Source: Lycium barbarum (lineage: Eukaryota; Streptophyta; Magnoliopsida; Solanales; Solanaceae). From it: a stretch of DNA of 64,000 nt. The stretch is taken from assembly GCF_019175385.1 (NCBI RefSeq), contig NC_083339.1:114685601-114749600 (forward strand), given 5' to 3'. Both the position numbers and the translations under genes were made by a program. Numbering within the stretch: position 1 is the first letter of the stretch; each line of letters opens with the position of its first letter. A model generated the notes under the pieces. The model had not been told where the DNA came from, did no database searches, and saw only the letters and a program-made list of their open reading frames with translations. This document shows, piece after piece, positions 56,000 through 64,000 of the stretch.

Positions 56000-57331
56000 T
56001 TACCTGAAATTGGGAGCCCTGGGTGGCTAAAATATGTCGTATATATATATATGCCCTGTGAGGCATTGCTGGTAATTGCTGCATGCAGGTTTTGGATAGT
56101 AAGAATTGTAAAGGAGACTCTGCCATAATTTTTCAAAATCAGGTCATTTAGTTAGGTACACCTAACAAGAAGAAGCGTGGAAAGGAAATATCGTAAATAG
56201 ACAATAAGTGGGATGCGTTGTTTTAGAGGAGTTACGGATTTGGCATGGCATGAAGGATGATTGTGAGAAAGACGATTAGCAGTCCAAAGGGTTAAAATGG
56301 GTTACATTCGAGGTTTAGTAGGAGCAAGGTCTATTGGGGGATTCAAGGAAAGTCGACAAATGAGTTCTGTTGTAGATTATTATATAAGAATGGTGAGTGG
56401 AAATCCAAACAGGCTGATAACCGAGTATTTATAAGTAATGGCGACGAAGGTGTGTTCCCTACCATCAGGAATCTGGAAATCCAGGATGAAAGGTAGCCAT
56501 ACACACAGGTGAAAGGTGAATATTGGGGATTGAAAAGGCTAAAACAGTAATTATGTAGTCGGAAGAGTAAGAGACCCTTTCTAATTCGGAGAGAGACGTG
56601 TTACGAGAACGTTTGGGAGTCTGTCAAGGCTTCAATCTGCTTTAAATTAGGTGATAAAGGCCATGCAGTAAGGTGGATATGATTATACCAGCATTAACGT
56701 ACTGAATTTCCTCAGAGTTTCAAGGTTAAGCGTGCTGGGGTGAGAGAAATCTTACGATGGGTGACCCCCTGGGAAGTGTACTAAAAGTCCTATAAATTCA
56801 TACACGAGAGACAAATGAGAAGCTAGAGTAGCCTAAAGAAAGCTAGAGTATGCGGAGTGGTTAGAAACCTTTAAGAAGTCGCGTAGGACTAGGCGGACTA
56901 GACCGGTGAAGAGAAAAAAGGTGCATCACAGCTCTAGAATTGGGGTGAGTTTGAATAGCGTTTGAAAATATTTTGTAAGCGAGATGGAAGCAATTATATA
57001 TGTATCCGTATGCATATGATGTCCCCTACATAGCTATCAGCGGGTATGTGTATCCCGGCAACCAACGTTGCGGTGTATGGAAGGCATCAATCGAACAAGG
57101 TAACGGGGTTCAAGGGACAAAACAAAAGATATGGTACAAGTGTTACAAGGTAAGCTGATGCTGCTTCCACTACCGGTTAAGATTGGAAAGTCCTAATACA
57201 ACGATATTTGGAAAAGAAGGAAAGTGAGTAGATGGAAGGTAAGGAGATCAAAATGTCGGAAAAAGGTGAAAGGTAAGAAACATGAGTGAGTGAAGCCCCC
57301 GAGAGAAACTACAGGTAAGGCACGAGACTAT
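56000..57331 (+). repeat. 1.33-kb direct repeat, copy A
   Basis: Nearly identical to 61852-63171; differences are scattered single bases and a short TA indel near 56043. Copy A continues past CACGAGACTAT with TTGGGTAAAAA, whereas copy B stops there. Confidence 0.93.
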
Positions 57332-58705
57332 TTGGGTAAAAATTCGAAAGTAGGCATGTGAAAGGGATAAATGTGTAGTCATATTGACACGGTTGCCTCG
57401 GACATGGAGAAGCTCTCCAAAAAGATGACTTAAGAATAGAACGGATTTGCGCGTTTAAAGGAATATTTCACGAACTTCAGAACCGATACTACAAATAACA
57501 AGAGAAGAAAGGTGCTCGAGGAGGAAGAAACCCAAGGAAGGTTAAGGATGAAAGTAGGAAAGGTATACTAATGGGTTGGTCGAAGGAAGAGGAGAGCATT
57601 TAGATGAATGAGGACAGAGAGAGTGTAAACGGTAAGAATTCTGTGCTAAGAGCAAAAGTAGCAGGACGCGCGAAAAACATGGATGCACAGCTGCAACACA
57701 AACGCGTAGTTAAGAAGAATTACGAGTAAGTGAGCTAAATGGGCGAAAGGACTAATAGCGGATGGAAAGATATGGGAATATTGACAAGAATGACGATATA
57801 GGCGTAAATGAAGGAAAAACTTATGGTAAGAAGTTTTCGATATGTTATGCGCAGAGTCGGAAAGAAAGACGAGGAGTAAGGTATAATCGAAGACTTCATA
57901 AAAGGACATAGTGAATCTCGACGTCCCCATGAACTTGTGATTCCAGGACACCGTTAGTCATAAAAGACAGAGGTATGGAAAGACAAAAAAACAAGGAGGC
58001 ATCGGAATTGGACACCCTTATAAGTATTCCAATTGAACACAAGAGTGTAGCGAGCAAAAAGGATAAATAAGGCAGACCATACGATGACAGAACCTCGACC
58101 TTAAGAAGGTCGTGAAGGGTGGTGGATAATTGCCGAAGACGATGGACATTCGAAAGCTATTGGTGTATTGGGACCTCCTTAATAAGGGGGGAAGAACATA
58201 CTAGACTTGAAATGAGCTATGACGTTTCAAGCTCCAGAAAAGGAGATATATTAGCTCGGGGCCAGAGATCGAGGTGTGTTGGCATATCCTGAAGGTAACG
58301 AAAGGACGTAGAAATGAATTGACAATAAGGGTACCATGAGGTAGACATAGGGAGAAAGATAGTGGGTTGCTAACAAGGGAAACAAGGAACAAGGAAAAAG
58401 AGAAATAATTACGAACCGATGAGAAGTTATGACACGATAAGTCAAGACTATAATAATGGAGACGGATGAGATCAAGATGCTAGTTAATTTCCGACCATGT
58501 ACATGAGGACGAAGAAGTGGAAGAAACTGACTGAAAGCAATAAAAAGAGTTAAGGAAGGATGAGAAGAAACTGAGCCAAGTTAAAGTCTAAGCTAACGGT
58601 CATCGGACCCTAAGGGAAGAATGACGGTTCTAAGGAATCAAAGATGGTGTTGTGGGTTGGCAATACTGCAACATTCGAGGACGAATGTTTTTAAGGGGGG
58701 AAGGA
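56000..58705 (+). mobile_element. non-coding (LARD-like) gypsy internal region, copy 1, 5'-truncated
   Basis: It begins at TTACCTGAAATTGGG, where it abuts the TPP2 exon, and ends in CATTCGAGGACGAATG plus a polypurine tract (about 58692-58705) against the LTR. About 2.7 kb with no credible gag or pol in any frame. The first 1.33 kb are repeated at 61852-63171. Full internal length, adding 61559-61851, would be about 3.0 kb of non-coding DNA, a LARD-like design. Confidence 0.75.
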
Positions 58706-61558
58706 TGTTACACCCCGGAAAATTTTGCGCTACCTAGACTGAAGACAGCTTAGTGTAAGCCCGAACAAGAGTAAAGTTATACAGGGATTAAGGAGGAAGG
58801 TTATATCATAAGAGTGTAGTCATATGTATATATGATGTGTGGAGACCAAATGGGGTGAATCGGTTCATATGTCACTTGACGAAAAACCCTCGTTACTGTA
58901 AGCTAAGCGGGGCCCACATGTTGGGATTTTATAAAGGACATATGAAGAGATATATGAGTAGTACATGTGAAGTTGAGCAAGTCCTAAGAAGAACCCTTAA
59001 GACAAATATGGGCATAAGCCCTCCAAAAGGATGATTTAAAGATACGTTTTCGGATGACCTGACTTGGAGGGGCCACAACGCTATTATACGTTTGGAATTT
59101 GGAAAAACACAAAGAATGAAAGTTGTAGATAATTGAAAGAGCTTTCCAACCGTAGGTCTTGGGCCCTCACAGCATATCGGGATCAAAAGTTATGGCCATT
59201 TTAAGATCAGGACTCTAAGCTGCCAAAATGGCTCCGCGGGTCCCACATGGGTAAGTCGGTGGAACCGACCTAGGGGGGCTATAAATACCCCACCAACTCG
59301 TTTTTTTCAACATAATAACATTCTCAAAGGTCCAAGAAAATTCTCCACACCTCCCCCAAACATTATAGTTCGATAAATCAAGAATTTAACACGATTACAC
59401 CAAATCAGTCCGTGAAAGGTGATTGTTCTTGCTTCTACTTAAGTGTGGCATTGGAGAAAATTGATGTGGTTGAGTTCCTTCAAGTATAAGGTATGTTATT
59501 CATCCCATCTCTTATGTTGGTTTTATTTGAAGGTCTAGCAAGCCTTGAAAATGAAAATAGTCATGGAGGAAAGGTCATAAAGTGTTGTGTTGTAGTTGTT
59601 GTGTTTATGGGCTGTTTTGAACATGTTGTGGCCGTGTGGATGGGATGATTATGCGTATAAAAATGGCATCTAACATTGTTGGTATGTTAATGAGATTGTA
59701 CTCCTTGATTGGGATGGAAGAAAGTGTATGTTGTTGTCGTATGTTGAAAAACATCGTGTGGGATGTTTATGGAATATATTGGTATGAATAATGGTGTTGT
59801 TGATGTTGGTATTATTGTTGTTGTTGATTGGTTGCTGAATTGTAATTTTGGGCTAGGCATATAAACAGGGGAAATGCTGCCGAAATTTCGGCAGATTATA
59901 AATGAATTTATTCGAAGGACTAAGACAAGCGTATAACGATGAGTCTAATGATTGTGTAAATCCTCTTGAATGTATACTAGCGAGCTTGGACAAATAAGCG
60001 TAGCTAATAGGAGGTGGAACAGGTATGTTAAGGCTCGTCCCTTTCTTTCAAAGGCATGATTTCTATGTTATGGCTTCATAAATGTTTCCATATCTTCCTT
60101 GTTCTCAAAAGTTAGATGTTTATGACTCGGAGGCATAATTCCTTTCCTAATAATTCATAGTTGTTTTCCAAAATGTCGTATTTTTCCAAACTAGAGGTTT
60201 ATGATTTTGAAAGCTCTTATAACAACAAGGATGGACATGTTTTTATCATGATGGCAATGATGCCAAAGATGAGAATATTTTTATACGGTAATTATTATGA
60301 GAACGATTCCATGTTTAAAGGTCCCAAGTTTACCATTTCAATGACGATTTATGAGTGTTGAGCTATTTCTTGATCTCCCAATTTTATTCATGGATGATGA
60401 TTATTTTTAAAGATTCCAAGGTATATGAAGTGATGCCTTATGAGATTTATGAACTTATTCTATATTTTTCCCCTTGATGTTATTTTTCATTGGTAGTTTC
60501 ACCTTATAATAATTGTTCCTTCAAGGTGAGACAAAGCGACCATGAATATTCCATAATGTAATCGGAGGTTACCGACCTTACGTCACTCCGATAGATACAT
60601 GACTTTCTTTGGGCTCTCATGCATGCTGCTTATATGATATATGTATATGGTATATGTATATGTATATGGGGAAAAGGGACACATGTTGCGCTATAGACGC
60701 ATAGCCACCTGGTCAGTTGGTATCAGAGCCGGTGGTGGGGCAAACCCAGTGGTGGGGCAAACCTCAGCAAGAACGCTGAGTCCCAAAAGGGGGGTGAGTG
60801 CAAGACTTGCCTTAGGCGAATCCCACATTGGTTTAGGCGAATCCCACACTGGTTTAGGCGAATCCCATATCGGTTAATGGGAGCCGACGTTGCTCGGCAA
60901 TATGACATGTTCTATTTTCTATATATATGAAACAGAAATGTTTTTCAAAAGAAAGCTAAGCATGCATGGCATCCGCTATAAGAGGCACTCACATGTACAG
61001 GTTACTCTCTTATCTCACGATATGCTCTGTATTTCCACTCTGTTATTATTCATAATTTACATCCCTTATTATGTTACTATTCATGCATTACATACTCAGT
61101 ACAATGCTCGTACTGACGTCCCTTCTTGTGGACGCTGCGTTTCATGCCACGCAGGTGTATACAGATGGGTAGAGGACATTGCTAGGAGATGTTCCAGCTG
61201 GATTGGCGAGCTCCATTTTCTTCCGGAGTGTTGCCGAGTCAGAGTATCTATGTTATGATTTCTTGATTGATGTTAGAGACTTTGCAGACAGAGTCACGTA
61301 TAGAGCATGTCAGTCTTGTAAGCGGCTCTGCAAGCTGATGCATCATTATGCCTTATGTTACAAGTTTCATATGATTATAGATTTTACTTGATTTGAGAAT
61401 GACAAGAAGAATGTTTTTGGAAAGCTTTCATTATGCATTTCATTTCGTGATTTAAGAGTCCAGTGAGATTTTGAACATAACGAGAACCAACGGGGTTTGC
61501 TCGGCTCTGAGTACGGGGTCGGGTGCTCATCATGCCCTATCAAGATTGGGGTATGACA
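58706..61558 (+). repeat. 2.85-kb gypsy LTR shared by two internal regions
   Basis: It starts TGTTACACCCC and ends GGGGTATGACA. A polypurine tract precedes it and a primer site follows it, so one LTR serves as the 3' LTR of the left unit and the 5' LTR of the right one. It carries the family blocks CAAAAGTTATGGCCATTTT (about 59185), TTACGTCACTCCGATAG (about 60578) and ACATACTCAGTAC (about 61088). It also holds a 20-21-bp tandem repeat (60810-60871) and an internal TTGGTATCAGAGCC (60718-60731). Confidence 0.9.
60810..60871 (+). repeat. 20-21-bp tandem repeat in the LTR
   Basis: Three units of the type GGTTTAGGCGAATCCCACA, preceded by a duplicated GGTGGGGCAAACC (60731-60764). Confidence 0.92.
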
Positions 61559-63171
61559 AATTGGTATCAGAGTCAGGTTCGTCCTAGGGGTTGTCTGCAA
61601 AGTCGTGTCCGGTAGAGTCCTATTTATGGGTGTGAAGCCGGCCACACTTATAAACAGGAGGCTGCAGGGCATCTAGGGATCATTGACCTTCTTTCTGTCT
61701 TAGATCGTGCGATAGAGCCAAGTCATAGGAAATGAGATTCCTTATACTAACCTTCGATTTCAGCAGACGCCTAGCATCGACGGGAGAAGGTGAGTGATGA
61801 TATGGGAAGTCACAGAGGTAAGTTCTGATATTTTTGTTCTTTTACCTGAAATTGGGAGCCCTGGGTGGCTGGAATATGTCGTATATATTTATGCCATGTG
61901 AGGCATTGCTGGTAATTGCTGCATGCAGGTTTTGGATAGTAAGAATTGTAAAGGAGACTCTGCCATAATTTTTCAAAATCAGGTCATTTAGTTAGGTACA
62001 CCTAACAGGAAGAAGCGTGGAAAGGAAATATCGTAAATAGACAATAAGTGGGATGCGTTGTTTTAGAGGAGTTACGGATTTGGCATGGCATGAAGGATGA
62101 TTGTGAGAAAGACGATTAGTAGTCCGAAGGGTTAAAATAGGTTACATTCGAGGTTTACTAGGAGCAAGGTCTATTGGGGGATTCAGGGAAAGTCAACAAA
62201 TAAGTTCTGTTGTAGATTATTATATAAGAATGGTGAGTGGAAATCCAAACAGGCTGATAACCGAGTATTTATAAGTAATGGCGACGAAGGTGTGTTCCCT
62301 ACCATCAGGAATCTGGAAATCCAGGATGAAAGGTAGCCATACACACAGGTGAAAGGTGAATATTGGGGATTGAAAAGGCTAAAACAGTAATTATGTAGTC
62401 AGAAGAGTAAGAGACCCTTTCTAATTCGGAGAGAGACGTGTTACGAGAACGTTTGGGAGTCTGTCAAGGCTTCAATCTGCTTTAAATTAGGTGATAAAGG
62501 CCATGCAGTAAGGTGGATATGATTATACCAGCATTAACGTACTGAATTTCCTCAGAGTTTCAAGGTTAAGCGTGCTAGGGTGAGAGAAATCTTACGATGG
62601 GTGACCCCCTGGGAAGTGTACTAAAAGTCTTATAAATTCATACACGAGAGACAAATGAGAAGCTAGAGTAGCCTAAAGAAAGCTAGAGTATGCGGAGTGG
62701 TTAGAAACCTTTAAGAAGTCGCGTAGGACTAGGCGGACTAGACCGGTGAAGAGAAAGAAGGTGCATCACAGCTCTAGAATTAGGGTGAGTTTGAATAGCG
62801 TTTGAAAATATTTTGTAAGCGAGATGGTAGCAATTATATATGTATACGTATGCATATGATGTCCCCTACATGGCTATCAGCGGGTATGTGTATCCCGGCA
62901 ACCAACATTGCGGTGTATGGAAGGCATCAATCGAACAAGGTAACGGAGTTCAAGGGACAAAACAAAAGATATGGTACAAGTGTTACAAGGTAAGCTGATG
63001 CTGCTTCCACTACCGGTTAAGATTGGAAAGTCCTAATACAACGATATTTGGAAAAGAAGGAAAGTGAGTAGATGGAAGGTAAGGAGATCAAAATGTCGGA
63101 AAAAGGTGAAAAGTAAGAAACATGAGTGAGTGAAGCCCCCGAGAGAAACTACAGGTAAGGCACGAGACTAT
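61559..63171 (+). mobile_element. non-coding gypsy internal region, copy 2, truncated by hAT DNA
   Basis: It contains PBS, about 290 bases of leader, then copy B of the 1.33-kb repeat (61852-63171). It ends abruptly at CACGAGACTAT and is followed by hAT transposase sequence. No credible ORF. Confidence 0.8.
61561..61576 (+). promoter_or_regulatory. primer-binding site, initiator tRNA-Met type
   Basis: TTGGTATCAGAGTCAGG begins two bases after the LTR end and complements the 3' end of initiator tRNA-Met with about one mismatch. Confidence 0.85.
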
Positions 63172-63980
63172 CTTAGCGGAGGGTTTAGTTCTCTTTTTAT
63201 AAGACCTATCGCCTTTGTATTATTAGAAGCATTATCTAAAGCAATACAAAGTGTTTTTCTATAAATGTTAAAAAATCTCATAATAGTAGACATTGAATCC
63301 GCTAAACATTTTCCATCGTGACGACCTTTTCCTTCATCATATAAAAAAGCTATAATTCTTTTTTGCATAACCCAGTTGTCATCAACCCAATGACATGTAA
63401 TAGCAAAAAAATCTAACTTGTTAAGACTAAGACCCAAATCAGCGGTAAGACAAACATTACAATTCAAAGAATTAAATACATGGCGCAAATAAAATCTATA
63501 TTTTTTAAACAAATCTATAACATCGGCTCTACAAGTACTTCTAGGAATACCCTCAAATAACGGATTATAACAACGTTGAATGTAAGTAACAAACCCCAAA
63601 CCTGAGGGAAAGGAAAATGGTAAACAATCATAAGCTACCATTTTAGCTATTTCTACACGCTCTTTTTTCTTATCATACTTAAAATTTCTACCGGTTCGTG
63701 GGTCTATCGTCATTTGAATACCCCCCACATTTGAACCCGTTTGTTCTCCCCAAACATCCATATGTTTGGTTCTCATATGACCATTTAGTGTACCCGTTCC
63801 ACCATCCTTACCAGTTCTTTGCTTAAAACTAAATACTTGTCCACATAGGGTACATCTAGCTGATTGGTTTTCCCTATTCTTAGTCATAAATTTCCAAACT
63901 TTAGCTGTTGGCTTACGAGTTCTAGGCAGTTTGTCTTGTGTATGTGATTGTGCAGGACATGTATCTCCTATGGGATTTTC
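63172..63980 (-). pseudogene. hAT transposase (RICESLEEPER/BED type), partial
   Basis: The minus-strand frame is open from the poly-G run (63980) with ENPIGDTCPAQSHTQ and KVWKFMTKNRENQSARC. It has a BED zinc finger (C-x2-C in CTLCG, then H-x4-H in GHMRTKH) and hAT blocks (VAYDCLPFSFPSGLGF, CLTADLGLS, FFAITCHWVDDNW, CIALDNASNNTKAI). The reading is truncated at ELNPPLR, where it joins the gypsy repeat; the C-terminal half and dimerisation domain are missing. The 5' end lies past the window edge. The ATG of MTKNRENQ (63887) is internal. Confidence 0.88.
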
Positions 63981-64000
63981 GGGGGGGGGGGGGGGGGGGG
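63981..64000 (+). repeat. poly-G run at the window edge
   Basis: Twenty consecutive G end the window. It may be a real tract, like the two others in this window, or mark a contig or gap edge. Confidence 0.9.

Larger units (their letters stand above)
42711..56000 (-). pseudogene. TPP2: tripeptidyl-peptidase II gene fragment, disrupted
   Basis: TPP2 is a giant cytosolic subtilisin-like serine protease that trims oligopeptides. Twelve exons read on the minus strand with consensus borders: 55999-55983, 55910-55789, 55703-55624, 55334-55276, 54141-53987, 51646-51468, 49877-49481, 49407-45858, 44232-44104, 43997-43897, 43814-43697, 42790-42711. They encode the end of the subtilase domain (VSAMK, AEGIPVSPYSVRKALENT) through the beta-rich middle domain (FHEDANNLDQLVPFEECIEL, PFGATWVEATMR, IPLLNNRIYDNKFESQF). 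The catalytic exons and the C-terminal exons are absent. Exon 55334-55276 has an in-frame TAG (55326-55324). Exons 7 and 8 carry insertions. This cannot make TPP2; an intact copy should exist elsewhere. Confidence 0.93.

Noticed and set aside
55723..56136. ORFs across the TPP2/retroelement junction
   Set aside because: They combine exon, intron and repeat sequence by chance; the real TPP2 exons use other frames and splice borders.
57646..58475. Minus-strand ORFs in the LARD-like internal region
   Set aside because: Composition looks random and no Gag, Pol or other domain is visible; copies would need to share them to be believed.

Overview
This window reads as repeat-rich plant nuclear DNA, most likely from a Solanaceae species. 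That is inferred from TS- and Au-like SINEs, Solanaceae-style MITEs, the long TGTTACACCCC...GGGGTGTGACA Ty3/gypsy LTRs, and a tripeptidyl-peptidase II fragment whose residues look Solanaceous. Most of the window is mobile DNA. Four host-type loci are visible and two of them are broken.

Left third (1-23 kb). A Ty1/copia element on the minus strand enters from the left edge and ends at an LTR near 3.8 kb. A 2.26-kb Ty3/gypsy LTR follows (4610-6873). Next come an intact single-exon gene for an unrecognised 318-residue protein (7921-8877) and a damaged germin-like gene (10521-11253) with an internal tandem duplication. A cluster of SINEs, MITEs and a hAT-like non-autonomous element (11.6-15.3 kb) leads to a 4.3-kb CACTA (En/Spm) deletion derivative (15423-19692). 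A decayed copia-type LTR follows, then a small two-exon gene (21712-22482, minus strand) for a 98-residue charged protein with its own TATA box.

Middle (23-42 kb). A gypsy LTR starting at 23046 was split by a complete 13.55-kb Athila-type element (24194-37744, minus strand). That element has two about 1.4-kb LTRs, a CTTAG target duplication, a tRNA-type primer site, degenerate gag-pol, and an uninterrupted 708-codon ORF in the env position. The second half of the split LTR abuts a truncated, pol-less relative of the same lineage (38983 to about 42120).

Right third (42-64 kb). Twelve exons from the middle and C-terminal part of a plant TPP2 gene lie on the minus strand between 42711 and 56000. 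Both gene ends are missing. One exon carries a 3,374-bp solo LTR flanked by a CTGCC duplication, another carries a small TRIM-like element, and a third has an in-frame stop. Introns hold a LINE fragment and several MITEs. The fragment abuts a non-coding (LARD-like) gypsy unit arranged internal-LTR-internal (56000-63171). The last internal copy abuts a truncated hAT transposase gene that runs to the right edge in a poly-G run.

The history is one of nested insertion: gypsy LTRs were invaded by Athila-type elements, a TPP2 copy was cut up by LTR, TRIM, LINE and MITE insertions, and a tandem LTR-sharing array formed next to it. No operon, CRISPR array, rRNA or convincing tRNA gene is seen. Family assignments come from motif recognition by eye, not from database searches.
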